A DNA stretch of 64,000 bases from Tessaracoccus coleopterorum (GCF_011174705.1 NZ_JAANIJ010000001.1:2852001-2916000), one strand, 5' to 3'. Positions 10,381-22,008 are shown, counted from the first letter of the stretch. Numbers and translations: made by a program. The notes: generated by a model from the sequence alone, not told the origin.

Positions 10381-11576
10381 ACCCGACGGCGGGGTGGGCT
10401 GCCGGAAGGCCGTCCCGCCGGATGAGGCGTCGGCTCCCGCGTGGAGCCGGGGGAGGGCTGTGGCGGATCCGGTCGTTCGCGGTGGCCCGGCAGATCCTGC
10501 GGGCCCGGCATGCGACGACCCAGGCCGGGTTCACGGCCGAGGCGATCCCGAAGGGGATACTCCGACATCACCCCATCCTCGTCTCCGACGGCCCGCTGCA
10601 CGACGAGCAGCGCGCCAAGGTGGCCCGGTTCTTCGCCCCGGCGGTCGTCGGGAGCGCTACGCCGGACCGATGGCGGCCTGCGCCGCGCGCCTCCTGGACG
10701 ATGCGGTGCGCGAGGGTGCATGTCGGTTGGAGGAGTTGGCGCTGTGGTTCACCGTCGAGGTGACCGCCGAGGTGGTGGGGCTGACCAACTCCCCGGTGCC
10801 GCGGATGGCGCGCCGCCTCGTCAGCTTCCTCAATCAGCCGCCGGTCGACGTCACGCGCCCCGATCTCGGCCGCACCCGCGCGATGTGGGCGAGGGCTGCC
10901 CGCGACGCGCTGCTGCCCATCGGCCGGTTCTACCTCGCCGACGTGCGCCCCGCCATCCGGGAGCGGAGGCGGCACCGTCGCGACGATGTGATCAGCCACC
11001 TGCTCGACGAAGGCTACGGGACGCCGACATCCTTGTGGAGTGCGTGACCTACGGCACGGCCGGGATGGTCACGACGCGCGAGTTCATCGTGATGTGCGCG
11101 TGGCACCTGCTCGGGGACCCGGTGCTCGCCGAGCGCTACCTCGCGTCGGGGCGGTCGGAGCGCTTTGCGATCCTGAATGAGATCGCCCGGTTGGAACCGG
11201 TGGTCGGTCACCTGTACCGGCGCACCACGGAGCCCTCGACGTGGTGGAGGGGAGGAACGCTGGAGGGTTCCGGCCGGGGCGTTGGTCGACCTGTGCATCC
11301 GCTCCACCAACGCCGATGAGGAGGCTGTCCGGCAGGAACCGTTCGCGCTGTGCCCGGGCGGGAGCTCGCCCGGGGGTGAATGCGGCGGCGCTGACATTCG
11401 GCGACGGGGCCCACCGCTGCCCGGGTCAGCCGCTCGCGCTGTGGGAGACGGATGCGCTCCTGACGCGGCTGCTTGCGTTGCGGCCCCGGCTCGCGGAGGA
11501 GCCGACGCTCGGGTGGGTCGACCTGATCGAGGGCTACCGGTTGCGGGGCCTGGTTCTGGAGTTTGACGGGTCCTGA
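10377..11576 (+). CDS. Cytochrome P450, probable carotenoid hydroxylase (frameshifted)
   Basis: This heme monooxygenase of about 400 residues starts at ATG 10377 inside the litR stop (ATGA). Recognisable parts are the substrate-region helices ([20 protein letters not shown]), the I-helix [20 protein letters not shown], the meander region and the Cys loop [19 protein letters not shown], which fits FxxGxHxCxG. Four indels are needed (near 10660, 11030, 11250 and 11360). Co-transcription with a carotenoid photoreceptor and divergence from crtU suggest it oxidises carotenoid rings. Brevibacterium linens makes 3,3'-dihydroxyisorenieratene, for which a P450 has been proposed. That substrate is inference. 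The redox partner is not in the window. Confidence 0.85.
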
Positions 11577-11589
11577 TGCCCGGGGAACT

Positions 11590-12188
11590 TCAGGGCAGGT
11601 CTTGGGGTACCTACTCAGGAAGTCCTCGAAGCTCCGGCTCTCCGCGCGGAGGTAGACGGCCGCAAGGTCGAGCAGGAAGAGCAGATGCCCGGGCTCGTCG
11701 GAGTCGATCGGCGCCACCGTCACGTGCTCCCCGTCCTGGGAGCCGAGGGCCTCGCGCCCGGCGACCTGGCCTCGCTCCGCGAAGTGGGTCTGCGCCTCCT
11801 CGAACAGCAACTCCCTGGCCCGGACGTGAGCGGGGACGTCAGCCATGTCGAAGGAGTAACCGTTGAGCGGGAGGTTCCCCGCGGCGTAGCTGCCGGCGGT
11901 GGGAGGGTGCTCGTCGAAGATCTGCACCTCGTTCCAGACCACGTGGATGACGCCGTCGGACGGGTAGGTGGAGAAGGAGGCCCGGCACAGGGGAAAAACC
12001 CAGCCGGCGTGGTCGATCTCGGTCAGCTCCGGAATCTCCGTCGGCTCAAGCCGATACAAGCCGGGATGATCTGCGTTCTCATGGAGCCCGGGGAACCGCA
12101 GCACCATGCTCAGTGCGTCGGCCTGGCTCCCGAACACGCCGACCGTGACTCGTTGATCGGCCTGGAGCAGTTCCAGCAGGTATGCCAT
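11590..12188 (-). CDS. Hypothetical protein, about 200 residues
   Basis: I do not recognise this protein. It starts MAYLLELLQADQRVTVGVFG at 12188 and reads as a soluble, acidic, Trp/Phe-rich protein with segments GWVFPLCRASFSTYPSDGVI and HVVWNEVQIFDEHPPTAG, then an amphipathic helix RARELLFEEAQTHF. The frame stays open to 11208 antisense to the P450, which is implausible. With one indel near 11600 the end reads FLSRYPKDLP with a stop at 11592-11590, just past the convergent P450 stop. No signal peptide or membrane span is visible. Confidence 0.6.
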
Positions 12189-12372
12189 GGCGCCTCCGTG
12201 ATCGCAGCAACAGGCACAACCATGGCAGAGATCGGAGGGGCTCGTGTCCAGTCATCAGCACTGCGAGTGTTGGGCCACACCGCTTGCCGTGCGATTGGTG
12301 ATTGCGGGCTGTAACTCCGCCGCCATCTAGCTAGGCTGAATGACCCGGAAAGGACCGCCAGGGAGCCGGCTT

Positions 12373-12751
12373 GTGAGAGATCGTGACATTTTCATCGCCC
12401 ACTGGAATCGGTTGTGGCTGCTGCACTGCGACAATGCCCCTGGGTGCACCTCGAGGAGGGCTGGATCGACGAGACCGCCGAGGTGGTTCAGATCGTCTAT
12501 CGCACGGACGGCGTGCCCGGCCGCCACGGCCTGCGACGGCAGCACCCGCTCCCCGACCCGACCGAGGACGCGGAGTCATTCTGGAGGGACAGGCCTACCA
12601 GGACGTCTGGGACATACTCGAGCCCCACGACATCGACGACACCATCACCAGCGGCGGCATCCGCTGGTATGGCCACGTCACCAAGGATGACGACCTGGAT
12701 GCGCGCGGGAGGCCGTTCCCGGTGGCTCTTTCTCCAGGAAGCTCCGTCTAG
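12373..12751 (+). CDS. Hypothetical protein (frameshifted)
   Basis: Three frames join into a plausible soluble protein of about 126 residues. It begins at a GTG near 12373 (RDRDIFIAHWNRLWLLHCDN), continues WVHLEEGWIDETAEVVQIVY and ends LEPHDIDDTITSGGIRWYGH with a stop at 12751. An alternative ATG lies at 12340. I do not recognise the family. It is the last convincing chromosomal-type gene before the integrated element. Confidence 0.5.
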
Positions 12752-13261
12752 CTGACACCTGTCGACACGCTTTCAGACTGCTTCTCCGATGGACTGACGC
12801 CCACCCACCAGCCGTGGGAGCTTTAGGCTCCCGAGGCGGGGTCTGTTCTTGTTCAACCGATTGCGACCACTGCTTGAACAGCTTGTCGAGCGTGTTGCCG
12901 CACACCACCGCCCGTGGCCTTGGCGTCGCACCTACGTCACCCGGTCGCTGACAGGTCGTCATGAAGTATCGGAATCACCATCGCGCCCCAATCCCACGCG
13001 GCCGCGGACCTCTCCGGCACCGGTTCCAGCACGGCGGCCACCATCGCGTACCATGCCGGGAACACCCTCTGACCAGGGCAGACGCTGAAAGGAAACCGGC
13101 CTCAGCATCGAAATGCTGAGGCCGGACTCGGGGTGCCTGAGTAGCACGTTTGGCAACTCTACCCCAAGACGAAAACCCTCGTCAACCGCCTGAACCGTGG
13201 GGTCTACGCGGTCTCGCGACGGCCCGAGAGTGCTGCTCCGAGGGACGATCGCGGCCCTGTT
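12752..13261. other. Gene-free boundary region
   Basis: Between the last left-hand chromosomal gene and the first gene of the element I see no convincing coding sequence on either strand; the short open frames lack coding character. It contains the perfect hairpin at 13096-13125. The left attachment junction of the element probably lies here, but I could not find a clear match to the right-end site. Confidence 0.5.
13096..13125. terminator. Perfect 13-bp stem hairpin
   Basis: CCGGCCTCAGCAT and ATGCTGAGGCCGG form a perfect 13-bp stem around a CGAA tetraloop. There is no T-run, so it may be a terminator-like element or a protein-binding palindrome near the element's left end. Confidence 0.6.
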
Positions 13262-13597
13262 GTGAGGACTGTCGAGACGGCTCAAACTTTTCTCACCGCC
13301 GCCGAGGTGGACGCGCTCGTCGGCGACTACCTGGCCGGGATGGGCGTGAAGGCTCTCGCTGAGAGGTACGGCATCCACCGCGCCACGGTGTTCTCCCACC
13401 TTCGCCGCCGTAACGTCCCAAGCCGCCGACCGGGGCTGGGTATCGACGAGAAGGTAGAGGCTGTGCGCCTGGCGCGAGCGGGCGTCTCGATGCGGGCGAT
13501 CGGGCGCCGGATGGGTGTGGACCGCAAGGCCGTGCGGTCGGCGCTGGTCGACGCCGGCGTCATCATGGACGTCGGGCCGAGAACTACTGATCGGTGA
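13262..13597 (+). CDS. Helix-turn-helix (resolvase-type) DNA-binding protein
   Basis: This intact 111-residue protein starts at GTG 13262. It has two consecutive HTH units like the DNA-binding tail of Hin/Gin resolvases: LAERYGIHRATVFSHLRRRN and VSMRAIGRRMGVDRKAVRSA. No catalytic recombinase domain is present. Small proteins of this kind often accompany serine recombinases in actinobacterial integrated elements, where they may act as regulator or directionality factor; that role is inference. Confidence 0.75.
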   Translation: MRTVETAQTFLTAAEVDALVGDYLAGMGVKALAERYGIHRATVFSHLRRRNVPSRRPGLGIDEKVEAVRLARAGVSMRAIGRRMGVDRKAVRSALVDAGVIMDVGPRTTDR

Positions 13598-13622
13598 CAC
13601 GCAGGACATGGGGACCCAGGGG

Positions 13623-16600
13623 TCAGGACAACTCGGGAATGCTTCGTACTTGTGTCGCCGGTTGTCGAATGCCGGCTTGGTTCCTTCAAGGACGTTGAGA
13701 GCGAACTTCGCAACGTCGAGTTCAGCGATGCTTCCACTGTTTACGGTGAAGCGTCGATCGTTCATTTGGCAGTGCACGATCTGGTCGGCATCGCCGACGA
13801 CGGCGAGGTTGGCGTTGTGAGTGACGACGATCGTCTGTCGGCGTCCTGCGGCTTCATGAATCGCTGGCACGAGCTTGGATGCGATGGTCTCGTTGTCCAG
13901 GTTCTCTTCGGGTTGGTCCAGCAGCAACGGAGTGGTTCTCCGGTCCACGACAAGGTAGAACAGCGCGAGCACAAGGCCACGCTGTCCGGGTGACAGCTGA
14001 GAGAGCGGAAGCCCATCACCGGTGAGACCGAACCGGACCTCCAGCCAGGACAGGTCGAACATGCTCATGAGGAAGTCGTCGATGGTTGTGTTGTTGCGAA
14101 GTGCGGTTGCTGGGTTCCGGTACTCGCCGCCGGCCTCTCCTCGTTCATGCTCCAGACGGTCGAATGCCTCTCGAAGTTGGGTCGCGAGCTGATCCCAGCT
14201 CGTGTCCTCGACACGCTGTGGCAACTCTATGAGCCAGTCGGAGAACTCCCCATTCTTGCGGCCGTCTAGGCCGGCTGCGACACTCCTCCATGCTGGGAGG
14301 ATGCGTAGTTCAGCGTTGAACTCAAGTCCCGCGTTCTTGACTACATCAGACTGTGCGATGAATGTGGATGCCGGAGCGTACAGACTCTCAACCGCGTGTA
14401 ATTGCGCTTCTAGAGCCTCGTGGACTCGACGTGAGCAAAGCATGATCTCGTCACGAAGCTCAGACATCTTGGTTGGCGCTTCATCGATACGCCGCAGCAA
14501 GGATGAGAGTCCAGCATGAGACTCTTCATCATCCTCGTCTCCGACGAGCGCCGTCACCCGTTCCTCTGATTGGAGGACGCGTTGTCGAGCGCGTTCACGT
14601 GCGCTGTCGGCTGCAGCGAGTGCATCTGCGTTCTCGCGCCTTGCCTTCTCCTGAACTTCGAGGTCTTGATCAACCTGATCGCGCTCGCGCTTCAGGGCGG
14701 CCAGTGACTCTTCCTCCTTTGTGAGCCATGCCTGATATCTCCCGGCGTTGACTGTCAGTTGGAGGTAGGGGCTCCCGGTCCCTCCATCGTCGAGAAGTGC
14801 CTCGGCCTCGCTGTTCAGCGTGGCAACGTCGGCCTGAATCGCTTCGGCCCGGTGTGCGATCGCTTCCATCCCGCCCAGCCGTTGGCGGGACTTGGCCTGT
14901 TGCTGTTCGTTGGCACTTCGGCGGGTCGTCAGTTCTGACCGCGAGGTCTCGATCTCCTCGGAGCGCTGCATCAGCGCAGTGAGGTGCCCGTCATCCTTGC
15001 TTGCAGTGTCGATCTCAGCGAGCGCAGCTCTCGCCGTTTCGAGATCCCTCTTCGCCGCGTCGATATCAGCCTGCTTGAGGTCCAGACGACTCTGGACTTC
15101 GGATGCTTGATTGCTTGCTCGGAAGGCAGCGATTGCAACATAGCCACGCACCGCAGTCCGTAGTTCTGCGCGGAGTCTCGTCAGGTCGTCTTGGGAGGTT
15201 CGAGTCTTCTGAGTCAGGAGTGCGTCGAAGGTCTTCTCGCCAGCGCGTTCATCCTCGGGATGTGAGTGAAGAGAACCGTACGAAGCTCGCGTTCAAACTC
15301 GTCGGCGTCGTCTGCCGCCGGGTCAAGGTTGCACACTCGCTCGACGAACATCTGTGGCAGGTATTCGACCAGGACGGGAGCCGCATTGTCGTGTGGTTGA
15401 TTCAGTTGGGCCTGCCGTGCAGTGCCCGTGGCCCAAATGATCTCCGCGCGATACTCCCTGGCGACCTTCTGATTCTGTGCGCTGAGGAACCGAGTGGGGC
15501 TTAGGAAGGCGAACTCGCTACTGCGTGATGAGTTTCCGCCCAGGGCGATGCAGTCGAGGAGTGCGGACTTACCTTGGCCCTTGTTCCCGACTACTGCCAC
15601 GAATCCTGAGTTGAGCGGGAGGTCGTGGCTGAAGAGGTCGCGATCCTCATTTTCGGAGCCGACTCGGATTCTCTCGATGAACCGCTCCGGATTCTTCCGC
15701 ATTCTTGCGAGCGCGGGCGGTTCTAGTCCAACGAAGACCCGGCGATCAAACTCTTCAATCGCGTAGGCAAGGCCGGCAAGGGTTGGAGTCGTGTTGAGCC
15801 AGGTCTGGCAGGCTCCGAGGCGCATGTGTTGATCGGAGCCTGAGAAGTGATGCGCGTCGCTACAGTCCAAGAGTTGGTGGGTGACGTTGCTGTTGCGGAG
15901 GTCTTCCACGTCTGCCTGCCACCGGGTCGTGTCCTCGTACGCGGTGAAGATGAACTGAGCCGAGTTGATGACGTTCTTCTTTGCGGCAATTGATTGGTCA
16001 TTCCACTTGATATCGCGCCACTCGGTCTTGCCGATCCCGATGAGCGCACGACCTTTGAAGTACGAGCCGGCGAGTATCGCCTGAACGTCATCAAGCCCGA
16101 CATTCAGGTTGTTGAACCCCTCTCGGAGGTCCGAATCGTAGTTCGACAGGTGCTCGGCCGGGACAGATTCCTTGATTCTGTGGCCGAGGTCGGTCAGAGA
16201 GTCTCGCGTGATTACGCCCTGCCAGTTGAGGGAGGCGTGGCTCGGCGCGAGCTTCATCTTTGGCTGGAGTGCGTTGATGAACTGCGCTTGAATCACTTCC
16301 GGGGCAAGGTCTGGATCAAAAATGACATGCAGGTTGACCCTCGCCAGGTTTCCGTCGGTGCCACCGAAGTGATCCAGCCTCAGTTCTATCACTGGGAAGA
16401 TCGCTTCGAGGTTTTGGAGGCGTCCGCTCTCTCGGGCCTCGACTACGCGCTTGTACCCGTCGAGGAACCAGTAGTCATTGATCCCGATGACGGTCATGTC
16501 CTCCGGCAGAGCCTCAAGTTCATCGATGAACTGAGCCCAGGTGTCGTCTGTGTCGGCACCGTAGTGTTGGACGATCGAGGCGGGCGTGTGTACGTGAAGG

Positions 16601-16653
16601 TCCCAGATTCGCCACGCCGTGCCGCGCGCACGTTCCAGGCCAGCTGTCACCAC
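13623..16653 (-). CDS. PHP-domain plus SMC-like ATPase (TrlF type), candidate defence protein
   Basis: The N-terminal PHP phosphoesterase domain shows IWDLHVHTPAS and the later metal motif LLDCSDAHHFSGS. Next comes an ABC-type head with Walker A in FVAVVGNKGQGKSALLDCIA. From about 15151 to 14500 there is a long coiled coil (KQADIDAAKRDLETARAAL and onward). The C-terminal head carries signature LSQLSPGQRGLVLALFYLV, Walker B PLLLDQPEENLDNE and H-loop IVVTHNANLAVVG. The order PHP - half ATPase - coiled coil - half ATPase, about 1,010 residues, matches proteins annotated as TrlF-family. A frameshift near 15215 separates the halves. A second near 13630 would give the end FPELS at 13623; otherwise the frame runs to 12959. 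GTG starts at 16653 or 16650. Confidence 0.82.
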
Positions 16654-16835
16654 TTGTCATCCTTCCGACCGACTCGAACGTCGGCCGACCCAGGAGGACC
16701 GCCGCTACGTATTCACACGACAAGAGTATCGGGCACCGCCGACACTGTGCTGCGGCCGCGCCGGTCTCCAGAGGTCTTCGGCGGCCACTCTCCCTGTGTC
16801 TGTCGGCGCACCTCGTCGGTAACGAGCGCCGAGGG

Positions 16836-17843
16836 GTGATGATGATGGCAAGGCTGAGCGATGTTGCGAGCGACGACCGAACCGCGCGGATGGTGCTGTC
16901 CATGCTCGTCGAGCCCAACGATCCGGTGACTGGCCGAGTCCTGACTGGGCTCGGAGCGATGGAGACGCTCCGGCTTGCTGAGCGCGACGGCGCGGTGGTG
17001 GGTCTGAGCGCCGTCGGCGCGCAGGTCTGGCGCGACCACTTCGACGCACCTGTGGCGAAGGACATAGCCGCCCGTCTCGAACAGGCTCAGCAGTCAGGCA
17101 TCCAGGTTCTCGTCCCAGGCGACGCCGACTGGCCCGTCGCCCTCAACGACCTTGGAGATCGCGCTTCCTACGTGTTGTGGACGCGCGGTGCCTCGTCGTT
17201 CCTCGCCCGCCCGTTGCAGGACTTCGTCACGATCACCGGGTCACGCGCATCCACTTCCTACGGCGACCATGTTGCCCGCGAACTCGCCGCTTCGACGGCC
17301 GCGGATGAACGAGTGGTCGTCGCTGGCGGCGCCTACGGGATCGAAGGTGCTGCGCACCAAGCCGCCCTCGCGGCAGGTGGCGACACCATCGCGATCCTCG
17401 CCAACGGCGTCGACCGGCCTTACCCTGCTGGCCACCGCGACCTACTCGAACGCGTGGCCGATGTCGGGCTTCTCGTCAGCGAGGTGCCGCCTGGCACAGT
17501 TCCGACACGGCATCGGTTCATCGCTCGCGGGCGACTAATGGCGGCGCTCGCGTCTACGACGGTGATCGTCGAGGCGGCAGGTCGGTCAGGCTCGTTGGAG
17601 GTGGCGCAGCACGCTTTCGATCTGGGCCGAAAGGTGGGAGCGGTGCCCGGCCCGGTGACGAGTGCCGCGAGCGTCGGGCCGCACCGCCTACTACGGGAAG
17701 GCACAGCGTCACTGGTCGCCGACAGCGCCGATCTTGCGCGCCCGGTGGAACGCGGCACCGTTCACCAGGTCTCCGCGCCGAGTAAGCAACTTAGTGCGGA
17801 TCGAGTCCGTCCGGCTACGCCTGAACCGACACGGTCGTTGTAG
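16836..17843 (+). CDS. dprA: DprA/Smf-like DNA-processing protein
   Basis: This intact gene of about 335 codons encodes the DprA Rossmann-like core. The motifs are FVTITGSRASTSYGDHVARE, VVVAGGAYGIEGAAHQAAL, ILANGVDRPYPAGHRDLLER, RFIARGRLMAALASTTVIVE and RSGSLEVAQHAFDLGRKVGA. Chromosomal DprA loads RecA onto incoming single strands. Element-borne copies next to MobF relaxases are common in actinobacteria and probably protect or process transferred DNA. Four start codons stand in a row (GTG 16836, then ATG at 16839, 16842 and 16845) behind GAGGGG. It diverges from the TrlF-like gene. Confidence 0.9.
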   Translation: MMMMARLSDVASDDRTARMVLSMLVEPNDPVTGRVLTGLGAMETLRLAERDGAVVGLSAVGAQVWRDHFDAPVAKDIAARLEQAQQSGIQVLVPGDADWPVALNDLGDRASYVLWTRGASSFLARPLQDFVTITGSRASTSYGDHVARELAASTAADERVVVAGGAYGIEGAAHQAALAAGGDTIAILANGVDRPYPAGHRDLLERVADVGLLVSEVPPGTVPTRHRFIARGRLMAALASTTVIVEAAGRSGSLEVAQHAFDLGRKVGAVPGPVTSAASVGPHRLLREGTASLVADSADLARPVERGTVHQVSAPSKQLSADRVRPATPEPTRSL

Positions 17844-17877
17844 CAACGCTGCGACGGCGGAATGGGCGGAAGTGTGT

Positions 17878-18252
17878 TCAGCGGCTGCTGCTCGTGAGTT
17901 CACGCGTAGACACTTCAGCGTCTACCTCGCGCTCGGCACGCTTCCGGGCCTGGCGTTCCCTGGCGCGTGCCCTCACGAGCAGCGCCACGCTCACCGGGCC
18001 GATGATGACCATCTTGAGAGCGTTCCAGATACAGACCAGGACCACGAGGTGGAGCCATCCGGGGCCGCCGGACTCGATGAGAGTAGTGCACCAGGCAGCG
18101 ACGCCCAGGTACGGAGCGGCCAGCAGCATCGCTGGCACGCCCCACTTCAGCCCGTTCCTCGTTCGGATCAGGTCGAGAAGGATGTTGCTCGGCATGTGAC
18201 GACGCAGGAAGTAGCGGACCTCCGTACTGGCTGTCCACAGTAGGCGGATCAT
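17878..18252 (-). CDS. Small membrane protein downstream of the relaxase
   Basis: This intact 124-residue protein (MIRLLWTASTEVRYFLRR) has two to three membrane helices, clearest at GVPAMLLAAPYLGVAAWCTT and LHLVVLVCIWNALKMVIIGP, and a basic C-terminal tail RARARERQARKRAERE. Its ATG overlaps the relaxase stop (ATGA at 18252-18249), so the two are translationally coupled. Homologues beside MobF relaxases are often labelled sulfate permease, but nothing in the sequence supports transport. A role at the membrane during DNA transfer is more likely, by context only. Confidence 0.7.
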   Translation of the reverse strand: MIRLLWTASTEVRYFLRRHMPSNILLDLIRTRNGLKWGVPAMLLAAPYLGVAAWCTTLIESGGPGWLHLVVLVCIWNALKMVIIGPVSVALLVRARARERQARKRAEREVDAEVSTRELTSSSR

Positions 18253-21200
18253 GATGGGCTCCTCTCAACACGCACGTACGCTGTCGAGACGGTGCGTGGA
18301 GAGTGACCCGAAGGTCTGCCGCGAACGGCCCAAAGGTAAGGAGAAATCCGCCTCACCTTCAAGGCTACGTCGAGGCGTGGACATTTGGAAGGGTCAGATG
18401 CTGCGTTCTGTCTGGGCCGGCCCCGCCTGATGACGTTGAGCTCAGCCTCTGGCGGAGCGCTCTGGGCGGCGATAAGGCGCATCCTGTCGAGTGCTGCTCG
18501 CGCCCTCGCGGCGTCGATCTTCTGCGCTGCTGATTCGGCCGGGGCGCCGAGGAGTGTGTCGTCGGTGATGCGGTATCGGTCTCGGTAGGCGGCGACCACT
18601 TGTGCGGCCTTGCGCCACGCCGTGGCTGGCCGCAGGTGGCTAGGTGGCGTTCCGAGGGCCTCTGCCCACGGTGCAGTCTCGGTGAGTGCAGTATCGAGTA
18701 CGGCGTCGGCGCGGGCTTCGATCAGTGCTTCCCGTTCATCGAGGGCTGCCCGCATCTCGGCATCCGCTACGCCGTTGGCTTGTGGGATGAGGCCGGCGAT
18801 GAGTCGTGGTTGCCTCCGGGTTCGTCCTGCCCCAGCGAGCCGAGCGGTCGCTCGTTCGACGCGGTAGTGGAGGACGGCCGCGATGTCGTCGGCGTCGCCG
18901 AACCCTCGCGCTGCGACCAGACGCGGCAGCAGCGCGTCGACATCGTGGTGGTTGGCCTCAGCGCGGCGGAGTTCGGCCGTGAGCGGTCCGAATGCCTCGG
19001 ATTCGATGGCACTGTCGGCCTGGTCGTCGGCGAGTCCGGAGCCGCGGACGAGTGTGACCCAGCGGTCGCGTTGGGCTGCGGCGGCGATGGTCTCGTACTC
19101 TGCGGCGAGCTGGGCGATCGATCCCCACTGCTCCTGTTCAGCGACGATCGTTTCGTGCGCCGAGAGTTCAGCTCCACTGTGCTGGAGAACACCGTAAAGC
19201 ACGCCTCGCGCAGTCGCGTTAGGATCGTCGCCGGGTGCGGCTCCGCATGGTCGTCGGGGCGGTCAAGGGCGACGTAGGCGCGATTGGAATGTCGCCCTCG
19301 GGTCATCGCGACGTAGAAGGTTTCTCTGGTCGAGGTCGGTTCGACCAGCACATGCGCGGTATCAGTCGTGACACCTTGCGCACGGAACGCGGTGACTGCG
19401 TAGCCGAGATCAACGCTCTCGGAGACATACGAGGCTGGCAGGATGATGCTGCTACCGAACCTCCGCCCACGCTTCCGCACCGCGATCGTCCCGTCCTCGC
19501 GGACCGTGGTGCCGGTCCCGTAGTCGCGCGCGATGGTGAGCGTCCCGTCGTCGCCGACGGCCGTGATCGTCCAGACATCGCCGTTGCGCACCCAGTCCCG
19601 TCCGGTCACCGTGCGGAGCCGTCGGTTGTTGAGCCGAGTGATGATCGTGTCACCGACCCCGGCGGCGGTGCCGTCGCGCAGTTCGACCTCGCGGTCGGGG
19701 TTCAGCGTCTTGTTGTGGATCAGGTCGGCGCGGGCGCGTCGGTTGAGCTCTGTCACGTCTTCGTGGGTCTCAGCGATCAGCACCGACACGAGCCCCTTGT
19801 CGCGGTCGGCGCGCCATGCGTTGTAGGCGGCATCGGTCATGGTCTCGGCGTCGCCGCCGGTGATGCGCTGATGGGCGAGGTAGGAGTCGATGGCCTGGGT
19901 GCGTCCGTGGCGCAGCTCGAGTGAGGCGGTCTTCTCCCACGCATGGGTGAAGCGGTGAACGTCGACCAGTTCCGGGGTGTCGTCCCGGTCGTTGGCGATC
20001 ATCGCGAACGCACCGCCGGCGTCCACGGATTGCAGCTGGGCATAGTCACCGACCAGCAGCACCTTCGCGCCAGCCTCCTGGGCAAGGTAGGTGATGCGAT
20101 CCAGCGACAGGGTGCCCGCCAAAGAGGCTTCGTCGATGATGACGAGCTGACCCGTCTCGAACGTGGTGCCGCGCAGGAGATGGTTCTGCCACCACTTCGC
20201 CGTGTTCTCGGTCGCGATCCCCAGATCGTCGGCGAGCACCTGCGCGGCCACCGCCGACGGCGCGAGGCCTACGACGGAACCAGGACCGTGCTCGGCCTCC
20301 CACGCACGACGGAGTGCGTTCATGGCGGTGGTCTTCCCCGCCCCGGCAGGGCCGACGAGGACATCGAGCATCCGTCCCGACACCGCGATTCGGATCAGAG
20401 CGTCGGCTTGGTCGTCACCGAGCAGCCGCCCATCAGGGTCAGCGCTACGCGTGATCTTCTCGACCGTCGCGAGCGCCACCGTCGGTCCGGCCAGGTTGCT
20501 GGCGCGTTCGAGCAGCCTGTCCTCGGCCGCAAGCTGAGTCTCCGAGGTGAACACAGTCGAACTCTTCGGTCGGAACACCGACGTGCCGTCCTCTCGGCGG
20601 AACACGACCGGTGACGTAGCGAGCTCAGGTGGCGTCAGCCGGAGTGATACCTGCTCGGCTGCGTCGGCGACCATCGCGACGATGGCTTCCCGATCTTGCA
20701 TCGTCGTGAACCGCCAGCCCATCGTCTGCCTCGATGCCTCAGCGATGAGATTCCACCGTCGCCAGGTGGATCGCTTCTCACCGACCACCTCGACCACCGA
20801 GCGCCCGATCTCGCCGATCACATCGAGTGGCACGTCGTCGGCGCGAAGCAGCAGCAGCTTGTTGTTGTCGGTCACCTCGCGCGCCCACATCGTCGCGTCC
20901 CGGCCCAGCGTCTTCGTGGCGCGGTCGCGCCACTCGGCGGTGAGATCGGCCAAGGACCGGACTTGCTTCTCGGGACGGGTGGTCAGAGTTGCTTGGGCTC
21001 GGAGCTTCATGATGACCGCAGGTGTCGGGCGCCGCCCGTGTGCCGCGACATATTCGGCGATGAGTCGGTCGGTCTCGATGTCGATGTGGCGGGCGCGGGT
21101 GGAGAACTCGGCGATCAGTTCCTCCGGGACTCCGTTGATCGCCCAGGCCGGGTTGTGGTCGCGGCCCATGTCTCGGGCTTCCCAGGAGACCCCGAAGGTT

Positions 21201-22008
21201 CGGGTGATGTGGTCGGCAAACACGGCTTCGTGGAGCTCGGAGAGGGCGACGACGGCGGCGTGCATCGGTCGGCCGTCGAGTGAGCGCCACTTGCCGTCGA
21301 AGGCGGTCTTGGCCTTGTTGCTGATGACCACATGCGTATGGAGGTGCGGGTCGCCGGCGCGGGAGTCGAAGTGATCGAACGCGGTCGCGACGAGGCCGGT
21401 GACATCGACCTGCGCAACCGCACCGTCACCGGCGGTTGCGCCGGTGCGGGTGGCTGCAACCTCGCGCTCCATGAACGCAATCACCTCCGCAACCGCTCGA
21501 TGATGCGCCTCACCGATCAGTGCCTGCACCCCGGCGTCAGCGACGGCCCACAGTGCGCTCGCGGACTTCGGAATCGAGAAAGTGAAGTCGAAGCCCGCCA
21601 CGGCTCGTCGGGTTCCCGCGCGGTCTCCTCGGCCACGATCTGGGCGACGGCCTCACCCTTGGAGCCCGGGTCAACGACGGATCGAGCGCGGCGATTCGGG
21701 ATTCGATCCGTTCCGGCGGGGTCTTGTAGTTCGGGAACGCCAAGCCGAGTGGGTTGCCAGTGATGGGTCTCGCCCATGCCGATCAGGAGGTGGAGCTGTG
21801 CTTCTGAGACGCGGTCTCCGACCGAGAGCTCGCCCTTGCCGAGCGCGAGGACTCCAGCGCCGAGCCAGCGTCCGGGAGGGGTGCCGGCCTCCGCGTAGTA
21901 GCGGGTCAAGGGTGTTGACAGCGACCTGTCGCCGTCGGCGGCCGCGATCGTCTTGAGCAGGTACTTGTAGCCGTCGCCCGCCGACATCACGCGCATCGAA
22001 ACAGTCAC
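18249..22008 (-). CDS. traA: MobF-family relaxase/helicase (TraA-like), frameshifted
   Basis: The N-terminal relaxase domain starts with GTG 22008 behind GGAGGTGAAC. It shows SAGDGYKYLLKTI, LTRYYAEAGTPPGRWLG and the metal triad DHFDSRAGDPHLHTHVVISN. Two RecD-like helicase domains follow, with Walker A MLDVLVGPAGAGKTTAMNAL, Walker B QLVIIDEASLAG and the late motif YAVTAFRAQGVTTDTAHVLV. The C-terminal roughly 300 residues are helical (ALDEREALIEARADAVL). Total length is about 1,250 residues. Frameshifts lie near 21740 and 21600 and near 19200. The family nicks at oriT, attaches covalently to the 5' end and unwinds the strand for transfer. The stop at 18249 overlaps the next gene. Confidence 0.92.

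Noticed and set aside
12678-12962. Short minus-strand frame in the left boundary region
   Set aside because: No coding character beyond chance in GC-rich DNA and no ribosome binding site.
17878-18252. Sulfate permease label for the membrane protein beside the relaxase
   Set aside because: Two to three helices in 124 residues and no STAS or transporter motif do not support transport; the label seems inherited.
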